The notes beneath the pieces are model-generated. The model was not told the DNA's origin, searched no databases, and worked only from the letters and a program-made list of their open reading frames with translations. From Tritrichomonas foetus (Eukaryota; Parabasalia; Tritrichomonadida; Tritrichomonadidae): a stretch of DNA of 17,570 nt. Where the stretch lies: contig MLAK01001384.1 in assembly GCA_001839685.1 (NCBI GenBank), positions 1 through 17,570 on the forward strand. Reading direction: 5' to 3'. The position numbers and the translations under genes were made by a program. Below are positions 1 through 9,000 of this stretch, piece after piece. Within the stretch, counting starts at the first letter, position 1, and the number at the start of each line of letters is the position of its first letter.

Positions 1-6
1 GTGGTA

Positions 7-77
7 GGACAAAGGTTTATGGGATGGTCCCACAAAATCTTTGGGGGACCATTTTGTAAACCTTTCATATAGGAGGA
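7..77 (+). repeat. Left terminal copy of a 71-bp inverted repeat
   Basis: Positions 7-77 are the exact reverse complement of 17500-17570, read base by base with no mismatch. The match ends at 78, where the left copy continues into a second AACCTTTCATATAGGAGG unit and the right copy does not. Six bases (GTGGTA) lie outside it on the left. The repeat contains a nested palindrome (11-65). It could be the terminal inverted repeat of a mobile element or a dispersed repeat at which both ends of an assembled contig stop. Nothing inside the window codes for a transposition protein. Confidence 0.9.
11..65. repeat. Interrupted palindrome inside the terminal repeat
   Basis: AAAGGTTTA (11-19) pairs with TAAACCTTT (57-65), and ATGGTCCC (24-31) pairs with GGGACCAT (45-52). 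The two arms are separated on each side by 4 unpaired bases (20-23 and 53-56), and the symmetry centre is at position 38 with a 13-base loop. The same structure recurs in the right-end copy. Single-stranded DNA or RNA of this sequence could fold into a two-step hairpin. Its role is unknown; foldback elements and protein-binding palindromes are both possible. Confidence 0.8.
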
Positions 78-94
78 ACCTTTCATATAGGAGG
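59..94 (+). repeat. 18-bp tandem duplication at the inner edge of the left repeat
   Basis: AACCTTTCATATAGGAGG occurs at 59-76 and again immediately at 77-94. Only the first unit belongs to the sequence shared with the right end, where a single unit is present. The extra unit is therefore specific to the left copy, through slippage or because the repeat family varies in unit number. Confidence 0.85.
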
Positions 95-735
95 TAACTT
101 AATACTGAAAAAAACTAGTGTAAATTTTTTTGAATGAATTCTCTCAATAAAAAAGTCTTAATATATAAAATATGATACAATCAGCATAATTGGTCAATTA
201 CATGATTAAAATATATATGATATTGATCAAATGGAGAATAAAGATTTAATTCATTCCATTTATAATAAACGAATACCAACTTGAGAAGTTTATCCAGTGT
301 TATCTGATTTATGATAATATTGCTTCTGTTACATTATTAGAAACAAATCATAATTTCTTTAGGGACTTCAACGTATAGAGAAATATGTTAAGTTTGTAGT
401 GAAAGAAGAGAGCATCTTTTCTCATTATTCCTTGCAAATTTATTTTCTGGATAATAATATTGCCATATAAACATGTGGCATTCATCGAAAAGAACGCTCG
501 CCAGAACGTTACTTATATATGGATAATTTGCTTTTGCCAGACAAAGTAATTATGTTTCTTATCTGGTTAAAATTCTAATAAATTCCTTTGGCCAGATACT
601 AATAATCAATCTTTAAATAGATTTATGTAAATAACCACAATAATCACAGAAATCATATATAAACTATTTTATAAAAATAATATAACTTTCATTTAATTTC
701 ATACAAACAAAAGCATTCTTACAATTTAAGAATGT
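95..735. other. 640-bp stretch with no convincing gene; possible plus-strand relic
   Basis: No open reading frame starting with ATG is long enough to be convincing and no RNA gene was recognised. On the plus strand some short protein-like readings lie in one frame with stops between them: an ATG at 231 opens a 17-residue reading to a TGA ending at 284, and 363-470 is open for 35 codons (reading includes the stretch IEKYVKFVVKEES). At this base composition such runs are also expected by chance, so a decayed gene is only a possibility. The right part (about 600-735) is the 3' flank of the coiled-coil gene ending at 736. Confidence 0.3.
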
Positions 736-1848
736 TTACAGTAATTTTGGGCGGTTGAGAAACTTAATTTCATGATTGATTCGGCCAATTTCTCTTTTAA
801 TAGTTTCATTTTCTGAGCGTTTTCTCAGCAATTCTTCTTCTTTTACTCTTAGTTTTTTGAGTAACCTTGCTATATCTGATTTAAGTTCACCTAATTTGCT
901 TTTTGCTGTTGAGGATATGCCATCATCAAGAAAAGATGATTCTCCATTAATCGCTGATGTGTTATTTTTCATATTTTCTAAATCATGCTTTGTATCATAT
1001 AATTGTCTTTTATTCTCTTCACCCAGACGATGAGCAGCTTTGAAGAGTATATTCGCTCTTTTATCTGTTTCTTTCAATTGTTTTTTCAAAGAAATAATTT
1101 TAATTTCATGTTTTTCATTTAATTTCCGAATCGATGTTTGGTATTGTTCTTCAATTGTATTAAGTTGTTCAAGATAACCTTTGACTTGAACAGCATGTTG
1201 TCTTGTTATTTCATCAAGTTTGTCAACACATTCATTTAATTTATTTTTCGAATGAAACAAACTTTCATATCTTTCTTTGCTTCTATTTTCAATGGCTCTT
1301 CTTAGTTCATTTAGTGCTGATGAGTTTTCCCATTCTTGGAGAACGCTTTCGTCTTCATCATCATGTATGCTTTGAGATATATTAAACTTTTGCATAGCAT
1401 CTTTGTATGATTTGATTTGATCTTTTAGATTCTCAGTTTCTTTTTGAATTTGAATAAGATATTCAGCGTTTTGAGTTGTTTTTGAGGTATTAATATTATT
1501 TAGTGTGATCTCAAAATTCTGTTGAAGATTTTGAATGTCAGATGCAAATTGTTGACGCATTTCTTGAATTTCATAATAATGTCTAGCTTTGATTTTTGAA
1601 ATATTGGTGTTTGTGTCAGCATTCCTGATTCTGTGGTATCCATCAATCGATATACTTTGTTCAGTAATTCTATTCTCAAGTTCGATGATTTTGTCGCGAT
1701 TTTCAATTATTTGAGATTTATATAAATTGAGTCTTTGATCAAGTCTGGTGATTTCTGCATCATAGAGACTTAATGATTGTTGGATGCGAAATTGACAGTA
1801 TTGAATTCTCCTATCTAATAAACGATTCGGAGAATCCGCGGGAATCAT
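736..1848 (-). CDS. 370-residue coiled-coil protein, function unknown
   Basis: I do not recognise this protein. It is almost entirely predicted helix with heptad-like runs: a first coiled coil at about residues 13-155, an acidic break with HDDEDES at 162-168, a second coiled coil at about 178-294, a flexible linker rich in Ser/Asn/Gly at about 295-316, and a last highly charged helix at 317-364. No signal peptide or membrane segment is visible. Ser6-Pro7 followed by Asn-Arg fits a minimal CDK site (S/T-P-x-R). The ATG at 1848 is the first in an uninterrupted frame. The stop is TAA followed by A, giving a TAAA signal that overlaps the stop, as reported for trichomonad polyadenylation. The next gene upstream is the Cdc25-like gene on the same strand, 316 bases away. 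A structural or cytoskeletal role is an inference from coiled-coil content only. Confidence 0.85.
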   Translation of the reverse strand: MIPADSPNRLLDRRIQYCQFRIQQSLSLYDAEITRLDQRLNLYKSQIIENRDKIIELENRITEQSISIDGYHRIRNADTNTNISKIKARHYYEIQEMRQQFASDIQNLQQNFEITLNNINTSKTTQNAEYLIQIQKETENLKDQIKSYKDAMQKFNISQSIHDDEDESVLQEWENSSALNELRRAIENRSKERYESLFHSKNKLNECVDKLDEITRQHAVQVKGYLEQLNTIEEQYQTSIRKLNEKHEIKIISLKKQLKETDKRANILFKAAHRLGEENKRQLYDTKHDLENMKNNTSAINGESSFLDDGISSTAKSKLGELKSDIARLLKKLRVKEEELLRKRSENETIKREIGRINHEIKFLNRPKLL

Positions 1849-2164
1849 TTAGAAAATAGCGAACGTTTAAAAATTCGGTTAACGCATTTTTGGAACATCA
1901 TTATTTCAACAACCACCGGGAGTTATTGGCTGAGATGATAAAAATAAGATATTTAATTTATAAATAAAGAAATGATACCAATTAATGAGATTATCTTTTG
2001 AATAGTGAATTCCATATTTTTTATTTCATTGAATAATAAATAAAAAATGATCTTTGAGTAAAAGGACGATGATTAAAAAAGGAGAAAATTAAGTTATACC
2101 ATGGAATTTTTTATTAAATATAATTTTTTAATCTAACTAATTTTCTAATTTTGGAACAATTTTG
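1849..2164. promoter_or_regulatory. Intergenic: 3' flank of the Cdc25-like gene and promoter of the coiled-coil gene
   Basis: Read on the minus strand, the sequence just before the ATG at 1848 contains GTTAACCG and AAACGTTCGC. The AACGTT and AACCG cores resemble MYB-type sites known from trichomonad promoters. No TCAYW initiator was found in the nearest 60 bases, so the transcription start is unclear. At the other end, TAAA occurs in an A-rich run (GATTAAAAAATT on the minus strand, near 2125-2135) about 35 bases after the stop of the phosphatase gene and is a plausible polyadenylation signal. No gene is seen here. Confidence 0.4.
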
Positions 2165-2878
2165 TTATTGGCTCGCACTAAAGCCAGAGTCAATAACAAT
2201 ACTATTTTCTAAGTGAATGAACACTCCATCTTGGAGCTGATCTAAAAATTGGTCACAAGATTTGGAGTTTCTTCGGCGCATCACATTTGCTGACAGAGAT
2301 GATTCAATCATCTCTTGTTTAAACAAAGCATTATATCGACGCAGCTCTCCGTTCATGACGTACTTTTTCTCACGCATTGGGACATAATTTCCGATGCAAA
2401 TACTGGAATTTTCGTGTTTTTCTGCGAAAAAGCGTTTGAAACCGCCTTCCAGTAGAAATATATTTGGATAGGTCAAATTTGGGTATTCATTGACTGAACG
2501 ATCATAATTGCGGAATTTTTGCATCACTTTTGGTCCTCGTTCACTTGAAAATTCGCAATGGAAGACAATACAGACATTTTGTCCTCTGAATCTTTCGAAT
2601 AAATTCAATAATTGACTCCTTTTGTTGATATTTCTTGCACCAGCGATTCGTCCACCCATGAACTCATATGGATATCTGGCATCAACGATGATAACATTGG
2701 AATAATTATGCGATGAGGGATCAGTCAGCATCTTTTCAAGGGCGCTTGGCGTGATTTTGTCAAAATGGGTATCATCTCTCGAAGGCATGGCATCAAGTCC
2801 AACTTCTAAGCCGGAAGGGTCTGGAACAGGAATACTCCAACGGGGCGATGGTTGAGAAATTGAAACTATGTCACACAT
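2165..2878 (-). CDS. Cdc25-like dual-specificity phosphatase (rhodanese fold)
   Basis: This protein is predicted to remove inhibitory phosphates from cyclin-dependent kinase and so drive entry into mitosis. The catalytic loop is HCEFSSERG at residues 107-115, a complete HCX5R motif with Cys108 and Arg114, identical in core to animal and fungal Cdc25. The other family landmarks are in order: VDARYPYEF (65-73) with the CDC25-type RYPYE element, GGRIAGARN (75-83), LEGGFKRFF (143-151), and the Y-x-PM element (165-168) after the core. The N-terminal part before the domain is only about 40 residues, whereas animal Cdc25 proteins have several hundred regulatory residues. SPRW at 11-14 and the basic RRRNS at 201-205 are possible phosphorylation sites. 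The start at 2878 leaves a leader of about 15 bases if the TCACT initiator is used. The gene appears intact. Arsenate reductase or a plain rhodanese is unlikely given the EFSSERG loop. Confidence 0.93.
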   Translation of the reverse strand: MCDIVSISQPSPRWSIPVPDPSGLEVGLDAMPSRDDTHFDKITPSALEKMLTDPSSHNYSNVIIVDARYPYEFMGGRIAGARNINKRSQLLNLFERFRGQNVCIVFHCEFSSERGPKVMQKFRNYDRSVNEYPNLTYPNIFLLEGGFKRFFAEKHENSSICIGNYVPMREKKYVMNGELRRYNALFKQEMIESSLSANVMRRRNSKSCDQFLDQLQDGVFIHLENSIVIDSGFSASQ

Positions 2879-2887
2879 ATGAGAAAA

Positions 2888-2900
2888 AAGAGTGATGTGA
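2888..2900 (-). promoter_or_regulatory. Putative initiator elements of the Cdc25-like gene
   Basis: On the minus strand the overlapping sequence TCACATCACTC lies just upstream of the ATG at 2878. TCACA (2900-2896) and TCACT (2895-2891) both match the trichomonad initiator consensus TCAYW. Use of the second would place the transcription start at 2893, giving a leader of about 15 bases, which is normal for this group. The assignment depends on the organism being a trichomonad. Confidence 0.45.
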
Positions 2901-5900
2901 ATATTTACTGTTAAGAATTTTATTCAAAATGACGAGACAAGGTGAATTTTTACATATATATTGAGAAGAATGTATCTTTTCAATGTACATAATCATATTT
3001 TGAAAGGATTATCAATGTGTAGGATAGAAAAATATTCAAAATGAGATTAGTTCAATAAAGCATTGAATATTTTCAGTAGATTTATTCTCAAATGTTATTT
3101 TTGAGAAAGAATTAACATCAAATATAGATGTATACAAACTAACTAGCTCTAGATGTAGAAGACTATTGAGAGATCTAAATGAATAATTGTTGATATTATT
3201 GTCATCTAAATATTATTTAATTGTAATCCTATTAATAATATATAAATATTATAATTTAAAAATCAAGATACAGAGAAAACCAAATCCAAAAAAAAATTGT
3301 GAGAAAAAAATAAACCCCACAGAAATTTCTGAGAATTATAGAGATAAAAAGTGATTTTATAGCATTAATATCTTGATTATTTCTTATCATAAATCGTGCT
3401 TTTTATTATCATATGACCCTCCATCGAAAATTATAATGTTTTCCAAAATACAAAAATGAAGTATAAAAAAAATATTAATAATTTTGATATAAATAAAAAA
3501 AATTTAGGCATCAATGAGAAGATTACGAATGTTTTGCCATCTAAATGGCGAGTCATCAGAAAATTCACTTGGCATCGAGTCTGGAAAAAAACATATTGGA
3601 TTCCATTTTTCTTGATTTGGTCTTTCAATCGTTGTATCTGTATCCCTGCTTGAGAATGTGCTGTTGAGGACTGCCAGTCTATTTTCTTCATATACAAAAA
3701 TTTTATGACAGAAAAGATTTCAATACATTCTTATTTGTCAAATGGAAATTGAATTAATTCAACATCACTGAGTTAAAACTATCAAAATTTTCGCGATTTT
3801 TAATTAAAAATCGATAGAAGAAGTGTAAATAGAATTATGGGAAGCAGTATTATAATCTTTGTGATTCTTGGAAAAAAAGCTTCTCTCAATTTTTTTTTAG
3901 GCTTTCTCCAAAATCGCTCTTTTTTCGGTTTAATTGTTGCAAAATTTCAAAACTATGAATAAATATGGCTCATAACTATAAAAAATAGATTTAACAATTG
4001 ACTGAAAGACTTATCACCCGAAAACTGAAACAATAGCTTCTTCAGAATCATTTTCGAAATATTTTTGAATTCGGCCATTTGCGAAGTTTGCGATAAGGGA
4101 AATTTTCGTCATTCTTTTAGCTATTTGGGTTTTGATTTTTGACTGATGGTATTAAGTAATACTGATGATAAGGATCATTTTAGTGATTTCGTACGTTAAG
4201 ACTATTTGGTTTGTATACATCTTCAAATATTTGAATATGATAAAAAAAATTGAATTTTAAAAAGCGCTGAGATTTGAATTTGAATAAGTCATCAATAGTA
4301 TCGTTGAAACGACACATCTCTATTTCCAGATAGCGTTGGTGTAGACGCCTATTCTTTCATAATTCAGAAAATTCCCTAAGTGCTATCAAATTGTATGGGA
4401 TCGATCAAACATATTGAAATTCACAAATAGTTAAGTTTATTTTTTTTTATATATCCAGAGATAAAATAATATCTCCTTTTAGACGTTTGGATATTATGAA
4501 TATCATATAATGAAATATATATATTCATTGTTAAAGCTAATGATAAATCTAAAAGGGTCCATAATCTTCGGTTTTTTTATGTTATTTCAATATTTGAATA
4601 CTAAATTCATTTTTTTAGACCAATTAATTCAAATGTCTCAAAAATATTGTTTCATTCTTTCAAAATTGACCAATTTATGGACATTCAATTTAATAACACA
4701 ACCTTATTATCCTGGACCAGAGAATTGTATATAGTTAAATTTAGCTTACCTGTTAAGCTGGGTTAGAAACAAAATAGTGATATCTCTGAAAATGGTCATT
4801 ATCAAATGATTTTAACACGCTTCAAAATATTCTCAACTTTTTCATAGCTGATACCAATAAACGGATTAGAATATCTTGACGAAATATATAGTATCGGCTT
4901 AATTAAGATGATTCACTCCAAGTATCTTTTCTGCTTGTACTTTCTCTTCATTGGAATCTTATAAAAAATTATTTTGTATGAGATGGCGACGATGAAAATG
5001 ATTTTACATAATGAGTGAGTTTTGGGGATATATTCTGAATGAAAAAAGAAAAAGCATTCAAAAGAAAGATAAACTTTTTATCAAGGCTGATCAATTTTCA
5101 AATAATTTTTCAATGCATTGTTAAAAAATACTTTCAATTTGTATTTTAACTTAGCGGATGATTTTCATCGATCAAGATATATCATTTTTCTAAAAATAGT
5201 AGGAGTGAATACCTCGAGTGAAATAGCAAAATAAAATACATTTTGGTAAGACTGCAACCCTCAAAAAAGAATAATTTTAATTCCTAATAAATCTTTATGT
5301 TGACGAAAAAAAGAAAAGAATATCAGAGCAATGATGATATATGACTTATGATACATTTATAAACAATAATTTATATCGACGTTTATAAAGCACTGATTGC
5401 CAAAATTCGATGATTTATTTTAAAACGTACATTTTGATCGATAATTCTGGAAATTTCTTTGCTCTCATAGATAGATTCTCGCAAACGATATACGCACACT
5501 CTGCTCATAAAATAGTTGTCCGACCGCTCTCCATTTCTTATTCATATTCCATATAATATATAATATCATCTATATCTTTCAGAGAAAACTAGAAAGAAAG
5601 TTTAATTTAGCTCATAATTTAGGGTTCAGAATTGTGGCATGAGAAAAAATAACTCTGTCATAAGCAAACTCAATAAAAAAAAAATAAGATTATCATATCA
5701 TACATAATTGTGTCATAACACACGTCTATTAATGGAACAATTCTGAGGACTATCGTAATTCTTGTTTTGCCATAGATCAAAACTATATCACCTTTTATTA
5801 TTTCTTATATCAACCCACAGTATGCTAGAAGTACAAAATTGACGCATATACGAATAAAAAAAATTCACAAAAAGTATCCGTTTAATTGTAAATCTCATTC

Positions 5901-6000
5901 ATTTTTCAATGTGACTTAAATAGTCTAAAAGTATTCAAAAATTGATTATTACTTCATATATATTCACAAAACATTTTTGCCACATCTTCCCCCTTCAAAA
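2901..6000. other. 3.1-kb stretch with no convincing intact gene
   Basis: This stretch separates the divergent Cdc25-like and giant coiled-coil genes. It is A+T-rich with many homopolymer runs. No tRNA, rRNA or other RNA gene, no terminal repeat copy and no tandem array was recognised. A 74-codon plus-strand frame (4510-4734) is hydrophobic and K/I/L/N/F-rich in the way random A+T-rich sequence is, and I do not accept it as a gene. On the minus strand between about 5120 and 3500 there are several protein-like readings broken by stops and frame changes. The best of them is listed separately. The stretch may be a graveyard of one decayed minus-strand gene or simply non-coding. Confidence 0.5.
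3504..3719 (-). pseudogene. Possible 3' remnant of a protein gene
   Basis: One minus-strand frame is open for 71 codons from 3719 to a TAA at 3504-3506, and that TAA is followed by A (TAAA signal). The first ATG lies more than half-way along, so the reading has no proper start. The C-terminal half is less A+T-driven than random sequence here, with runs such as PNQEKWNPICFF and DDSPFRWQNIRNLLIDA. Just upstream in another frame (about 3766-3734) a reading with VELIQFPFDK ends at a TAA and continues as ECIEIFSVIKFLY before the frames change. This would fit a decayed gene with at least one nonsense change and one frameshift. Chance open runs of this length are possible at this base composition (about one expected across both strands here), so this is only a candidate. 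No family was recognised. Confidence 0.3.
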
Positions 6001-6016
6001 TAAAAAGCACGTTTCA

Positions 6017-6077
6017 AACGAAACTTCATTTTTTTTCTATAGTTTATTTTGATAATTCAAGGAAATTTAAAGCTTTC
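6017..6077 (+). promoter_or_regulatory. Putative promoter and initiator of the giant coiled-coil gene
   Basis: ACGTTTCAAACGAAACTTCATT lies upstream of the start codon in two overlapping pieces: paired ACGTTT/AAACG cores at about 6010-6022 and a TCATT at 6026-6030 that matches the TCAYW initiator. Transcription from 6028 would give a 50-base leader before the ATG at 6078, longer than usual for trichomonads. The TCATG directly at the start codon does not fit the consensus. The promoter call is tentative. Confidence 0.35.
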
Positions 6078-9000
6078 ATGAGCACGCGATTATCGAGTCT
6101 TCCGTCGTTGTCGCCTCGATCAGTACGCCGCAAAAATTCTCAAATAAACGATCCAGCCACACAATTAAAAGAAATGGTAAATGATCTCGAATCAGAAAAA
6201 CGTGAGTACGCGAAAGCTCATCAACATCTCGTTTCAAACACAGAATCGGTCATAGAAGCAAACAAAATATTAAAAGATGCAATTGAAGATCGCAAAAGTT
6301 ATTACGAAGAAATTTTACACAGATATAATAAATCCAATTCGAAACTCCAGGCCGCTTTCGATCAAAACAAAAAAATGACAAAAATTTGTAAAGCTTACAA
6401 AATCAGAATTAATCAATTTAATAAGATTAAAAAAAGCAAAGGGAAAAATAGCAAATCAGAAATTTTTGATACAGAACAAGAAATAAAACGTTTCAGAGAT
6501 CAAATTTCGGAAATAGAAGAAAAATGTGCACAGATAATGGAAAAATATCCAGAAGAAGAAATACAAATTAGAAATTACAGAATACTAGCGAGTTTGATTA
6601 CAAAACTTGCTAGAGTTAATGAACTTTTTGAAAAGGAAATAAGGAATATTCCAAATCTCGATAAATCTTATTTATTAAACGCAAGAGATTATCAAAAGTA
6701 TCAATATTTAGCTGATCAAATCAAGCTCGAAATGAATATGCTTAATATTGAAAAATTAAAGCCACCTTTTTCTGAAGAATCCATTGTGAAAATGACAAAA
6801 TTACTTCATAAATGCTTGCCAATTTATAATCAGATTTTATTTATTGCCAAAACAGTAAATGAATTTTCAGATAAGAGTCTTCTCAATTTTGACACATCAA
6901 TTGCATTAAGTGTAACTGAACCTTACTATGATCAATCCTCAGCCAAAAGAAATTCATCAAAACGAACCAATTATTTTTACGATAAAGATACAATGATTGG
7001 AAAGAATGTGGAATTAGAAGAAGAAATTAATGCTCTTCGCCAAATTTTAGATAGTAATGGATATAATTATATCAAACGGTCGAAAAGCCGTCAAAAAATG
7101 ATAGATGATTTTGAGCGAGATTTTGCAAGAGTGAGAGATTTTAATCCAAGAGGAGATTATGCTGTTCTGACTCTGGATTCAGATCAGAGTAATCAAATTG
7201 AATCAGAAAAAAATAAGTTAGACAATAAAGATACAGAATTTTTACTTTTAAACCAGTCTTCTAAAATTATTGAACCAAATACAGACAAAAAGCACTCACC
7301 AAGAAATCAAAAGATTGTAAGAAAAAAACATACTCGACCGAATTCTTTAAAATCAAAATCACATCCGAAAGATACGAAAAGAGATAATAAAAAAATAGAA
7401 GAAGATGTAGAAGGAATTTTGTTTGTTGAGCCACAAAATGGAATTTTAATGGTTGGTGTTGACAAAGGAATTATTAAACTTGATAACAAGAAAACTAAAA
7501 AAGAATCCAAAAAAGAAAAATTTGATCATAACAGTGGTGATGGACAATTAAACCTTGAAAACTATGAAAATGAAACTGAAAACTGTGAAAATGAATCGAA
7601 AGGCAAAAATAGAAACGAAAAACCCGAAAATGCAAATGAAACGACTATATTTAGTGTGAATAGTGAAAATCGAAGAATTGAATCGGAAAAGAATAATTAT
7701 TATTCTGATTACTATTCCGATAATTATTATTCTAATAACAGAAGTCAAAATTCTCAATACAGTGGAAATAATTACTCTGGAAGAAATAGTGAAGTGAATT
7801 ACTCAAATAATTATTCACCCAATTCAAGATATTCTTATTCGTCATATTCATATCAAAGTGGAAAATCATCAAGAACAAGTGAAAAAGATACTCCCAATAG
7901 AATGCAAGAAAAGCCAAAAAGTCTAGATGATGTTGAAGAAGGTGAATTTTTCTCATTAAGCGGATTATTAATTGAAGAAGAAGAAGAAGAATGTGCTGAT
8001 GATGTTGATCCACTTCAATTTCCTTCACAAACTACTTCACAATCCTCACTACAACCAATTCCAGACAACTTGTTCATAGATGATGTGGAATTAGGTAATC
8101 TTGCAATTGTTGACACTGACAGTGAAAAAAATGAAGGAACAAAATTAACCAAAGAAAATTCAAATTTGATTAATAAAGATAAGAAAATTTCTTCATCCAG
8201 TGTTGATTTTGATGTTATTAATTCTTCTGATGCAAGTGAAAGAAGATTATATTTAATGGACAGACGAAATAACAACCATAGAGGTGTCGAACCAATCGAG
8301 CCATTTCCAAGAAATGAGCCTGAAAATGAACAAAATATTAATCTTTCGAATTCAATTTCAACATCAACTTCCGAATTAGAAAAAACCAAGAATGAAGAAG
8401 AAGCATGCTATGCAACTCTAGATTTATTTGAAGATGTTACGGATCCAACTGATGAATCAACACATGATTTTTCATCAAATCCAGATGATGAAGGTGTTTT
8501 GAATGTTCTTGATCTCACAGCTCAATTAGATCAAAAACAAAACTCATTAAGATGTTTGTCATCACAATCTGAAGGATTTCTTGATGAAGATGAAATGGAA
8601 AAACGGAGAATGTTTAATCAAAAAGCCGCTCAAATGATGGAGCATATACCTTCTCATAAGAATGCTGTTGAATTTCTTGACCTTACTGAAGAAGAAGAAC
8701 AGTTTGAAGTTTTATTTGTAAGTCAAACTGAAAGTGGAAAAAGTTTAAATGATTCCGATTTAAGTCAGCCTGCTCCAGCATCAATTTTATCACTGAACAA
8801 CAATAGCAATAACACTGAAAATGATCATTCTTCATCTTTTGAAAAGAAAATAATATCATCAGAGACAAGTAAAATCTCTAATAATACAATTAAAGATAAA
8901 TGCATAGATGATAAAATCAATAATGAAGAAATTAACCAAGCTGAAATGACGAATATTCATGAATATACGAATCTTAATTCTGAAACCTCAAAACATTTAG

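Noticed and set aside
3431..3697. 88-codon minus-strand frame starting with MYMKKIDWQ
   Set aside because: It overlaps the more protein-like frame ending at 3504 and turns into a run of Phe, Ile and Leu at its end. It is more likely a shadow of the relic frame.
4510..4734. 74-codon plus-strand frame starting just after a TCATA
   Set aside because: The composition (Ile, Leu, Phe, Lys, Asn, Tyr) is what random A+T-rich DNA gives, there is no clear membrane topology or signal peptide, and open runs of this length are expected by chance in 3 kb.
2879..6077. tRNA or other small RNA gene in the long gene-free stretch
   Set aside because: I looked for T-loop (GGTTCGA-type) and A/B-box patterns on both strands. 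GGGATCGATCAAAC near 4397 is the closest and does not fit a cloverleaf.
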